Assembly (NCBI GenBank): GCA_963402885.1
Contig: OY727100.1
Span: 12,245,395 to 12,309,394 of the forward strand
DNA from: Antedon bifida
Taxonomy: Eukaryota > Echinodermata > Crinoidea > Comatulida > Antedonidae
Direction of reading: 5' to 3'
Length of the DNA: 64,000 nt
In this document: in pieces, positions 1 to 10,684 of the stretch
Layout: every line of letters starts with the position of its first letter
Numbering within the stretch: position 1 is the first letter of the stretch
Made by a program: the position numbers and the translations under genes
The notes under the pieces: generated by a model
Seen by the model: only the letters and a program-made list of their open reading frames with translations
The model's database searches: none
What the model was told of the DNA's origin: nothing

Positions 1-991
1 AAAGTTTTACTAATTTCCTAATTGTATTCAAATAGGCCTAACCATTTCCTTTAATGAACAAAAACTGTGAAATAAACGTGTTTTTTTTAAACTTTGAACT
101 TTCCATATTTTGTTGAGACATTTGTGTATTCTTTATAACTTTGTTATTATAAAGCTTTAAAATCACCATAATAATGTTAATGTATATGGAATATGTTAAT
201 TATATTTTTATAATCAAATTAGTAATTATGTTAATTTTGTCGGTTTACTTTGATGTTCTTAAGCAAAAATAAATTAAATAACTAGCATCTGTATGTTAGT
301 AAGAAATGAATTTTATTATCAATTTACATACCACTTTCATACTGTTCTGTTCTGTATTGTTCGGATTATCTATTTATAATTATAACTATGTTTCAATGAC
401 AAGCGACAGATACCGAGTGGTACGTGTTTCCTTGCCAATTATCTCAATTAACCTAATGCAACTTATTTCAGAATTTCAAATAACAAATTAATTACAAAAC
501 TCACGACCACTGAGACCAAGTCAAAAAGTCAAAACTACTATTAAAAAATGATAAACTAAAATGAGAAAAGAAACGTACATAAACACAAGTAGGAAATGAA
601 ATTTATTTATTCATTTTTTCGTTTCAATTATTTAATTATTTATTTGATCAACACGAACAATTAAGAACCGACCAAACAGATAAAACAAGTTTTCAGGAAA
701 AAAAATCCCAAAAAATTGACAAAAAGTTTCGAATCAAAAACAATATATACAATTTTATAGAAAAATATACAAAAAAATCAGTGAATGCACTAATCCTTAA
801 TAATGTATACAAATATAACAGAGTGTGATGTATAAAATAATTAAATAAAATAAATACTAAAAAAAAATCCCAAAACAATAAATTTCAATAATCTATATAA
901 AAATAAGATAAATTACTTTTTTGAAACAATTAACCTACTCATTAAAAAAAATAGTTCAGGTTGTTTTTAAATATATATTTCATTCTTTCAG
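1..991. other. AT-rich intron or upstream sequence of the carbonic anhydrase-Frizzled gene
   Basis: No coding exon was recognised here. The sequence is very AT-rich and ends in a good splice acceptor (pyrimidine-rich tract then CAG at 989-991), so at least its right end is intron. The exons carrying the first two zinc-ligand histidines of the carbonic anhydrase domain must lie to the left of the window. Confidence 0.6.
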
Positions 992-3900
992 TTGCATATT
1001 GTGCACTGGGATAACACAACCTACCCGGATGTAGCCACAGCAATCAAGTCACCAAGAGGACTGGCTGTACTCGGGTTTTTCATTGATGTAAGTGATTCAC
1101 ACAGTTTCTGGTCTGTTACATAGTTAAACATCAACGCAATCTAACAAAATGATACTGAGCTCCGGAGATCAAAGGATATATGTGTGGCTGCGAAGTTCCA
1201 TGCCCCTTAAACATTTTGACTGATTTTCGGTTGGCCAATTGGCTTCCTCAAATGTTTGCTTAACAGACACCGTACATAGTACAATACTGTTGGCATTTCT
1301 CGCAGTCAGACATAAGATCAAAGGACTAATAACAAGTTCCTATCTTGGCAGGGCGAGTTTAGCGTTCTGTTATTAGATTGCTTTGAACAAATCAAGAATA
1401 TTATACTAATAATTACCATTAATACATATAAAAAATAACTATAATTTACATTGCAGGTATGCGTGCCAACAAATCCAGCTTTTGAAAAATTTGGCGTTGA
1501 TATACCACGTATCGAAAGACAATGTATGTTTGATGATCCCATACACACAATCTTTGTATCAAAAACACTTTATTGTGAACGAAATAATAATAAATAATTA
1601 TAATCACAAAGAAACTTTTTATGTACTAATTTCTAACACTTGAAAAGTTAGGAATTAAGTAGTTTAGAAACAGTTTAGGCCTATTACATAATAAGAGGGA
1701 GAGCTTGTTTCAATCTGCATATTTTATGTTTATCTTTTATTCTTTATGGATATGGAAGAATTACAAAGAATACCTAAATATTTATATATATATATACACT
1801 TGCACTGATGAAAGGCTAGTGTTGCCCGAAAGCTCTGCTAACTTTTCTGGCTGTTTTACTTTACCGTTTTGATTTAGCTTTTCGCTTTTTTTTGTATCTC
1901 CATTGAGATCCAGCCACTGATACCCACATCATTGTCATTTTTTCAGTAATTTGCCTTTGGATTGATATATAATATATATATATATATTTTTTTTAGCTGA
2001 CACGCCTGTTACAATGACGCAACTCATCAAACTGGGAGATCTTATCAAAGGTGCTAAGATGGATGATTACTATCGTTATAATGGTTCTCTTACAACACCC
2101 GGATGCTGGGAAAGTGTTGTGTGGACTGTTTTCAAAAGGCCAATTTGTGTTTCTCCATCAACGGTAAGTTTTAAAAAGGTTTGCTAAGAAACATATGAAT
2201 ACAGTCATGTATAATAGTTGTAGTCTATCCAGATCAGCATCCTATGCCTCATCCCTCATGCCTATCACATGCTAGTCCAATTCCTTATCATTACACCATC
2301 ACTCTCTGGTCTTATACAGTATCCGATATTCTCCGACGTTCTCCCATCCAAGAACGCAATCGAACCCAACGTTGGCTAACTTCGGTAATCTGCCGAGAAC
2401 CCGAGTTTCAACGTGCTATGGCCGTAGTCAACGTGGTATGTCCGTATTCAACGTGTCTACATATAAACTGAAGTGATGGAACTTTAATTTTTACAATTTT
2501 TAAATTATTTTGTAGATGTCACGATTCAGAATGTTGAAAGCAATAAAAGGAACTTCTGTTGAATCAATTGTTGACAACTTCAGACCAATACAAGCACTTA
2601 ATCGTCGTAATCTTATCCATAGTATACGTCCAGGAAGTAGTAAGTAACAGTAACATAGTAGCAGTGTTTTGTTTTCTTTTGTGGATAATAACAGCACCAT
2701 ATCATAATTATCATATACTTACTTACTTAGTCTGGGACATACCCGAACTTATATGAGTAGACTCCACCATAACTTCCTCTCTCTCTGTTTGTAAATAGCA
2801 TTTCATACATCAATATTTAACAACGTTGAAATAATTGTAATTTTTTCATTTTGTTTTTAATTTATTTTTCAAGTTTTTTTTGAGAATTAACACATCTTCA
2901 TTTTCTTTTCATTTTAGGACACAGTGATTTCTGTGAACAAGTACGAGTTCCAATCTGTCAAGAAGTTGGCTTCTCTATGACCTCCTTTCCGAATATGTTC
3001 GGCCATCAGACACAGGAGGAAGCTGCGCGTGAATTGGAGAGATGGAGGGAATTGATCGACTCTGGGTGCTCTCCTCGACTTCAAAATTTTCTTTGCTCAG
3101 CCTACATTCCCGCCTGTGATGGTGGTGCATCTTTTATTCCATGCCGAGAAACATGCCGTGATGTTCAGAAAACATGCGCTGTTGCTATGCTCAGGTCTAG
3201 AGTAGATTGGCCAAAAGAGCTGACATGTACTCCACTACCAGGCTTAGGGAAGTCTAACCATGACTGTTTAGCAGGTAAAAGATAATCATTGTCGCATATT
3301 GTTTAATTACAAACTTAATTACTCATATTAGATAATGCTGTGCTAACTATTCACGAAAAGTATTTTACTATGCCAATAATCAAACATATCCAAAGTTGCT
3401 AAATCATACCATATTTGTCCACCTTGTATATGTTAATAGTTAAATTAATGTAACTAATAGACACAAATAAAACCGGATGTGTTATTTCTTCAGAGACAAG
3501 ACCACCTCAGGCAATTAAAAGTCTCATGATAGGACAGGTACAAAGAAATCGAGTCAAACTTACTTGGACCGGACCTTTCCACACAAGAACTGAGGTGCGA
3601 CATTACGAGATAACCATGTCTAGGCCAGAAACAGGGTTGATGCACAAAGAAGTTGTATCTGTTACCCGAACAGAATACAACAGTGGGGTTCTAAGACCAG
3701 GCATTTATATATTCACCATAAGAGCTGTCAACTATCTTGGTTACGGACCAACTGAAACCAGATCGATTGCAGTTAAGGATCTTCCACAAGGTAAATAGCA
3801 AAGCTGATACCGTCCTACGGAAAGACGTGTGTATTTTCCCTCTATGCCACTTCGTGACGTGTAATTGTGTAGAAATGTTCGTGGTTCTAATATATAATGC

Positions 3901-5317
3901 ACAATATCAAAGATTTAGAAGCGCCCTAGCCCAAACAGTATGAATATCGGCCACGTGTTTTAGGAAGAAATAAAGTCCCGAATTCAGAACTACAGCTTCA
4001 GATACACCCAGACGTATGCGGCGCAATTCTCCATGAAATTATTATCGCTACAGGAAAATCTGAATTGCCTCATTCTTCGGATGTATATTTTTTGGATATA
4101 CAAATATTCCAATTGTTGATGTTTAATGTCTAATGTTATTCAATTTGTTTTGATTTATATTTTTTTGTAGTAAACAATCCAAGGTTTGGGACGAAGATTC
4201 AGCCTCGACAATATGGAATTAAACACAAAGGAGTTCCATCCATGTTTAGCGGATTTGTTGACGTACAAGACCAAGGAGTAGCCAATGATTTCTGCAGGTG
4301 AATTATATTTATATTTATTATCTCTCTAAAGCTCTGTCTGTACTATTCTCGTCTCGAATAATGAACTGGGTTCCTTACAGTGCACACGGACAAACTGTGT
4401 ACACCGGACCTACGGTTTATCCGAGAAGACCTGTTCCACTAGGAGAGAGTCGGCCTCGAATCCATGCCGATATTGTGGTCGCCCCTGCATTAACCATTAT
4501 TTTGACTAGCTCAATCGTGCCATCTGCAACTGTAATTTATTAAAATCACTCGTACTTTTCAGGATCATAAGAAAAGGAGCCTCATATTTCATCACATGCG
4601 CATTGGCTGGTTCAGCAATTGAGGGAGAGATGAACTATAACGTGACAGGTGCAGGAATATTTGTTCCTGGGTATCCAAACACATGGTACATGCGAGATAA
4701 AAACCACGACGGACGGGATGACTATTGTCGGTATGTGGTCATATAATGCTTTTAAGCTCTGTCTGCACTATCTAGTTTGACGGAAAAAAAGTGTCATGTG
4801 CCCAAATATGGTAGTGATATGATGTCCACCATATATGGGCACATCATATCATGGAGGAAATATACTGTATATTTCCTCCATGATCATTATTTGGTTGTCA
4901 CATGAAGTTTGGTAGTGTAGAAAGAGCTTTACACTTTCATATTTATTTGATTTGATATAAATATTGTTTATATAATATATTATATTCCGGTATATATTTA
5001 TGTTATTGTATAACGGCTTAAGTTAATTTAAACACATACCTAATGCTTATATATGGATAACATTACTTATGTTCGGTTATAAATCAATGTTGCTGAAATA
5101 AAAATGATAATAGACTAATGAACTGTAAGTTGTTACAGCTTTATTACATTGTTGTATTAATTTTTCGATTTATAGGTGTGTCGATGTCGGAGCTAGGCAA
5201 CAATTTTCGTGCATACCCGCAGGATTCAACGGGTTTCAACTTGACGCAGAATTTGCTCCGATTCCACAAATATATGGCTGTCACAGAATGCATATAAACG
5301 CTTTCTTAGGTCCATAA
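992..5317 (+). CDS. Carbonic anhydrase / Frizzled-CRD / fibronectin III multidomain protein (5' partial)
   Basis: Nine exons join in frame: 992-1087, 1457-1523, 1997-2163, 2516-2639, 2918-3274, 3494-3790, 4171-4297, 4563-4730, 5176-5317 (1545 nt, 514 aa plus stop); all introns are GT-AG. Numbering from the first visible residue, 1-151 is the C-terminal half of an alpha-carbonic anhydrase. It shows LHIVHW with the third zinc histidine, [18 protein letters not shown] with the active-site threonine, and DNFRPIQ. Residues 153-268 are a Frizzled cysteine-rich domain with all ten cysteines. Residues 271-369 are a fibronectin III domain (KLTW, GYGPTE). The C-terminus has two similar segments ending DFCR and DYCR, each followed about 11-13 residues later by another cysteine; the second contains DKNHDGRDD, like a calcium-binding loop. 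Paired cysteines suggest a secreted or cell-surface protein; the N-terminus and any signal peptide are off the window. Zinc-dependent CO2 hydration is possible but untestable without the missing half. An AATAAA lies at 5507. Confidence 0.9.
1795..1976 (+). repeat. Dispersed repeat family R1, copy 1
   Basis: This is nearly identical to 7811-7976. Both begin near 'ctgatgaaggc', continue through 'gttgcccgaaagctctgct' and end in TA-rich sequence. A diverged copy lies near 53745-53865 and a short fragment near 18712. It sits in the intron between the second and third visible exons of the carbonic anhydrase gene. The flanking (TA)n suggests insertion into or growth from a TA microsatellite. Class unknown. 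Confidence 0.8.
4327..4347 (+). repeat. Solitary MITE terminal repeat fragment
   Basis: The stretch beginning 'taaagctctgtctgtacta' matches the outer end of the MITE family at 4752, 34043, 38541 and 48690. It lies directly beside a reverse-oriented SINE. The rest of the element is missing. Confidence 0.55.
4361..4505 (-). repeat. tRNA-derived SINE, reverse orientation
   Basis: The reverse complement matches the SINE at 51915-52090, including the tail 'gtaggtccggtgtacacag' and 'tttgtccgtgtgcact' and the tRNA-like head. It lies in an intron of the carbonic anhydrase-Frizzled gene. Confidence 0.7.
4752..4931. repeat. MITE (terminal inverted repeat family T1), copy 1
   Basis: The left end 'taagctctgtctgcactat' and right end 'tagtgtagaaagagcttta' are inverted repeats of each other. 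Inside are 'gtgcccaaatatggtagtgatatgat'-like stretches shared with the other copies and a perfect hairpin at 4848-4884 (17-bp arms, 3-nt loop). No coding potential: a non-autonomous DNA element. Confidence 0.75.
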
Positions 5318-5506
5318 CTTAACAAGGGACATAAAGCAAACGGTCTAATCAGTATGTAAATCTCGACTGGCAAAGATCTAAATATGAATCGAATTGTGAA
5401 CATTTATTTTGAGTTTTGAGCCGACAAACGCACAAACTGCAAAATGCAGCTATTTTTTTTATTTTTTTTGTTGAAATATATGATAATACTTAAGTTTATT
5501 TCTATG

Positions 5507-5512
5507 AATAAA
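5507..5512 (+). terminator. Polyadenylation signal of the carbonic anhydrase-Frizzled gene
   Basis: This AATAAA lies 190 nt downstream of the stop codon at 5315-5317 and is the nearest good signal. Confidence 0.5.
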
Positions 5513-6024
5513 ATTTTCTCAGGCATTATTCAACTAAAAAACAAGCTGTGTGAAGAGTAGTAAACCGTATCTATCCACACCTGCTTCGGTCCGGCTCCGG
5601 TTCCCAGGTGGCGTCAGATTGCGCGTACAGTGCCTTTTCATTTTTACGACGCAGCTACGCGCATATCGAGTAAAACGATTGGCATATGAAAATGAACTAT
5701 CTTATTTTTGCCGGAGCAGGTGTGAAAGACGCTAGCAAGATAGGTGTACCTCTGATTTGCTTTCTAAATGGGTTGATAACGTTCACTATCACAACATACA
5801 CAAATAAACGATGGTAGCAATAGAAGATACGTAAATCATTTATGTAAAATACTAACTTTTCTTTTGTAAAAATATAAAAATAGTAAAATGTGACTTGTGA
5901 AGCTAATCAAACAAAACCATGCTCATGGCAGTTTTATGTTTTCTGTGTAATAAAGTAGACATTTGATAAATTAACATTACAAACTTATTTGTATGCTGTT
6001 TTAATTTTCTCCTGTCTTTTAAAC

Positions 6025-6150
6025 AAGGCCATATACATGGCTGCAGTCGCGTGCTCAAGTTAGTGTTTACCGACCAACCGACCGACCAACCGACCGACTG
6101 ACTGACCAATCTACCGACCGAGCTGTAGAGTCGCGTAGCACGCGACTAAA
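6025..6150. repeat. (CCGA)n-containing fold-back element, copy 1
   Basis: It starts 'caaggccatatacatggct', carries 'gcagtcgcgtgct' on the left and 'agcacgcgact' on the right as inverted arms, and has an imperfect (CCGA/CCAA)n tract between them. Related copies lie at 6421-6540 and 30227-30322. Confidence 0.7.
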
Positions 6151-6420
6151 AATATAGCAATCATAAACACACAGTTGAAAACAAAATGCATGTAGGGCCT
6201 ACCTTATAAAAATGAGTTTTATTGGAAACTTTGAATAGTTCCGTATTGGATTAGCAATTGCTTGAACTAGGTATAATCTAATTGAAATGCTTCCCAATTG
6301 ATCTAAATGACGAGTGACGAGTTTGAGAAGAAGTATTTATGAATGACTAATATTTACAATGCATAATTGTGTAAGTCAGAAATGTGTTATTTCCAAAACT
6401 AGAAAGAATATGAAGTACAA

Positions 6421-6540
6421 CAAGGCCATTGGCTGCAGTCGCGTGCTCAAATTTGAGTTAGTGTTTACCGCCCAACCAACCGACCGACCGACCAACCGAC
6501 CGACATAGTGAGCTGTAGAGTCGCGTTTGCACGTGACTAA
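6421..6540. repeat. (CCGA)n-containing fold-back element, copy 2
   Basis: Same design as the copy at 6025-6150: 'caaggccattggctgcagtc', the gtcgcgtgc arm, a CCGA tract, then 'gagctgtagagtcgcg' and the right arm. The two copies are about 270 bases apart in the same orientation. Confidence 0.7.
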
Positions 6541-7810
6541 AAACAGCATTATAATAAAAACTGCCTTACCAAACAAACACACACAACAATGACAAGACAA
6601 GTTGACAAGATAGACCTTATTACTGTATAATTAAATTACATCAATATTCCGTGAATCATGATCATGAGCTTTACAACCGTCAAGACATTAGATCATGAAT
6701 TTCACATGATAGATTAGCCTCCCGACCGACCACGACAAATAATAATCACACCTATAAATAAATAGCTGGATATTTTTCTCACACAAACGGAATAAGGTAC
6801 CATTTTTAAAGTATGCAATGTCTGTCTGTTGAACACGCATTTAAATTAAATTGTATCTTATTTAAATACCGGAGGTCTTGGGGGAAGTCTCAGCTCTAGT
6901 GCAGTAAATTTCAATATATGGTACACGTTAATATGTATGAGTTCACAAGTTTACATTCTGTTCAACAGATACATCTGTTTCTTTTTAGAGACAAAATTAA
7001 ATTTAAGTTACCCTTTTAGACTAAATTAAATTAGTTCTTTTTAATACACATTCACACATATTAGTTGTAGTAATCTAGGATCGCTTCTGGTATTAGGTTA
7101 TTCTCCACAGAAAGTTCAACTTTATACCTTATTTGTCAATGTAATAATTATCATTACATATTATAAGCTACAGTATGTGTAGTATCTATAGCACAGCATT
7201 GACTAGGATACTTGAGAACGACCACATAAATACAGTGCTGTATTAGCTTTGGAAATCACGGAATTGCTATTATGAATGGCCGCAATGTAGCATCTCAATC
7301 TTAAGGAAATTGACGCCTTGTCCGCATGAGTCAGACATCCTTAACTATCTTTAGGAAACCGCCCCAGCTTACTATTTCGGTTTTAATTTTGTAATTAATG
7401 TATTGATTGTGAAACGAAAAATGAATGAACCGTAACATTTTTGCTAAGTTTTGTTGGCTGATGAAGTTATGATTCATAACGTTAAACTGAACCCCACTGA
7501 TCCTGATAATGTTATATTTTCGGGAATAGCCGCCATTTTGGTTAAGAATATAGCTTGTCCAAGCAGGCATGATTTTTTTCTCAGTCACATTATTTGACGC
7601 ATACGGTCAACTTCAATTCAAACATTGAAAAGAATGTTATCACTCCATGGATCAACTTCAAATATTGAATACATTTAAAAATATGGGTAAAAATAATTAA
7701 GAGATATCCCCTTTGTTAATTGCTGCTATCGCTAAGATAGCACGTTATCACTATTTTCTATGTTAAGGAATTTCAAAATATACATATATATATATATAAT
7801 AATATAATAG

Positions 7811-7976
7811 CCCTGATGAAGGCATAGTGTTGCCCGAAAGCTCTGCTAACTTTTCTGGCTGTTTTACTTTATCGTTTTGATTTAGCTTTTCGCTTTTTTT
7901 GTATCTCCATTGAGATCCAGCCACTGATACCCACAGCATTGTCATTTTTTCAGTAATTTGCCTTTGGATTTATATA
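7811..7976 (+). repeat. Dispersed repeat family R1, copy 2
   Basis: It matches 1795-1976 almost base for base over about 160 bases and is again bounded by TA-rich microsatellite sequence. The reverse frame is partly open but has no recognisable product. Confidence 0.8.
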
Positions 7977-8812
7977 TAGGCCTATATAAATAGACAAATT
8001 TCCTAATATAAGTTGTGATTTTCACCGGGTAATTTATTCCAATACGAGTTAGCCTATAGTGACGTGCGGACCTTGTTTACACAACGACGAATACTGGTAT
8101 CGAAACGGTATAACGGTATTTGACTTTGCCATTAACGGAACATAACAGAATTAAGCCGTACACCTACAGTCATGAAGTGGGCCTACTTACAAGCATACGA
8201 TAACCTAGCTAAGCTTTAACGCTTACCTTTTCAAATCCACATAATATCCAGTACGCATTTCCTCAAGTTTAAAACTAGGACATAAACTTCACGACGCCAT
8301 TTTGTACATCCAACACGTAATATTGTCGAATCGTTGTTATGTTTATTTTTTTTTAAATCAGCTATTCTCATTAGCATACAGATGTTACGTCATTTACGTC
8401 ACGTTACGTATTTCTAATTATATAATCATGACGTAGCCACTAGACTGCTGATAATGGCAACACTATAGTTGCTAATGGTCCCAACAATGAGCATCACGTG
8501 GGCGGAATATTGATTACCAGAAATGAGATATGAACATTAATGTTATTATATATATTTTTTATTTTATATGTTGGATTTTTTTTTTACATTTTAAAGTAAT
8601 TATTCAGAAATTAACATTATTATTGATTGTCTGAGCATATCAGACAATACTAACAATTTATGAAAATAAAGAAATATTTTGTTCACATTTTTGGGAAGTT
8701 GAGTTTACGGCTTAACCGGATTACTTTTTGTTACGTGATCATGTTATTTAATCTGAAATTTAAGGTACAAACGCATTATAAAAAGGCTATTTAATTCCAA
8801 TGTATCTAATAT

Positions 8813-10684
8813 CTAATAGTCATCATCATTATCCAATAGTTTTGTGGAGGAACTTTTAGGATTGTATGTCGCGTTTTTTCCAGCATTTAGAAAGTCCTCT
8901 AAGTTTTTAAACCTAGGATCTTTCAAGACCCTTCGTGACATTCCCGCCCGGGCCTTGTCGATCATTTTCCTTCTTACTTCATCAGTTGATATCCCACCAG
9001 CCTCCTTCTCTCTCTTATGAGTCTTCAGAAGAAGGTGAGTTGGTAGAGTACTGACGAGTTTCCGAAGAACCTTTTCTTGCTGAATTTGAAGCTTTTCTTC
9101 CTTTTCTGGATCATCGAAGTGTTTCACTTTACCTTCTCGTTGCTTTCTCTTTCCTAATACATCACGCGATGTGTTATCTTTTGTACTTGTGTTTTCACCA
9201 TTTCTATATCTGTCTGTTGATTCTAAGCCTATATCCATTATTTTGTACTCGGTTGTCTTCACATATTTTTTGCTGTGTGTAGTCTTTGATTGTACTATTC
9301 CGTTTTTATGTGTATGTGTATTTTTTGATACTGCATTCCCGTTAACTTGCTGAGTATTTTTATCTATGTTTTGTTCGTTGTGAGTAGTATTAACCAATGG
9401 TCCGTTGTCAAGGGTATCGACATATTTCTTATAACTATATTTCTCATTTGATTGATCTGAAGTTTTTGAGGTATTTCCATTAACATTTGACGTAAGGTAA
9501 GCATCTTGTATCGGTGATGGCAATTTGGTGTTTTCTTTGCCTACATTTTGTTCATTGCGTTTGAAAGAAGCTGCGAAAATACCCAAGGCTCGCACTTTCA
9601 ACAGTGGAAACTTTACCTTTCCTTTAAGTTCTGGTTTAGTTTCTTCACTGACTTTCATACTGTCTATTTGAGTAAGTTTTGGCAAATCATCAGTTATAAC
9701 ATGTTCAGTTTGATCCACATTTTCCTTCCCGTTTTGTACTATTTTAGAACTGTCAAACGTATCCTCAAGAATGTGTTTCTCCTTTCGATGCAGTAAAAGT
9801 GCGCCCTCTGTTTTTGAACGTCTGAGAGGTTTTGATTTAGGCCTATCATGTTGAGACTCTTTCCCAAAATCCACTGATCGCGATTTAGGCCTAAGATGTA
9901 TTGTTTCTTCAAACTCATCTTCAGCAGCGGTTTGTTCTAGATATGATGGCCGCTCATAAGCTTTCACAAATCGTAACTCATTATCTTGGTCAAACACCTG
10001 TAAAAAAAAAGAAAAATTGGTCAATTGAATTTTACAAACACCATTTACGTTTCACATTTTTTTAAATTAAAATGTGTAATTTGCTATAAACAAGGTTATA
10101 GAGTACCAAAGAACATATTCATATATAACTATATATATTTTGACATTTAATTACTTTGAGAACAAACATTATTATATTTATAATGTAATTTAATTCATTT
10201 TAATGATTTAAAAAAAATTAAAACATTAACCCCCGAAGATAAAGAAGTGAGTAAATTACATTCAATTACCGCTCAAAATATTGGTTTGGGCTAGAGGCGA
10301 TGTGTTTGCATTCGAAACCAGTCAGTTACGCTATTCCACTTTGAAGTAGCTCTATACATTTTGTACTTTGGTCTATGATAAATTTACCTTCTTACTTGGG
10401 GCAAAATACACAAATTATCACACAATTAACAACAATAATGTACCTGCTTAATGAAGAAATTCCGTTGGTTCCAAGCCAATGTTGATTCTCTTCGTCTTTT
10501 TTCATCTTCGATTTTCTTGAGTTGAGTGGCAAGTCGCCGCTCCTCGGCGGGGTTACCACACGCCAGAACGCTGCTTAGCTGTCCGTCTTTTACGTTGAAA
10601 CTGCGCGCTACTTGCATCATTACTGTCTGCTCCCGAGTAATGTTTGATACGCGTGATGGCGATCCCATGTACGCATGCTTACTT
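8813..10684 (-). CDS. Unrecognised charged protein, last two exons (gene F)
   Basis: Two exons, 10684-10444 and 9997-8813, join in phase 0 (CAG|gtacatt and tttacag|GTG). From the first internal Met (10668) the protein is 469 aa; the frame is open upstream of that Met to a splice acceptor (ctttacag). I do not recognise a family. Near the N-terminus is a charged, probably helical stretch (EERRLATQLKKIEDEKRRRE). The middle is low-complexity, Asn/Lys/Thr/Ser-rich and probably disordered. Near the C-terminus there is a basic stretch and the motif KDPRFKNL, close to KDPRFTNL in the gene at 49067-50428. No signal peptide or membrane segment is seen, so it is probably intracellular. Upstream exons probably lie at 13668-14067. 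Confidence 0.8.

Larger units (their letters stand above)
5318..8812. other. Intergenic region with repeats, no gene seen
   Basis: It holds the 3' untranslated region of the upstream gene (AATAAA at 5507), two (CCGA)n-containing elements, one R1 repeat and AT-rich sequence. Open frames here are short and show no domain or splice support. Confidence 0.6.

Noticed and set aside
2244..2471. 75-codon plus-strand frame
   Set aside because: It is in an intron of the carbonic anhydrase-Frizzled gene, between exons 1997-2163 and 2516-2639, and has no coding signature.
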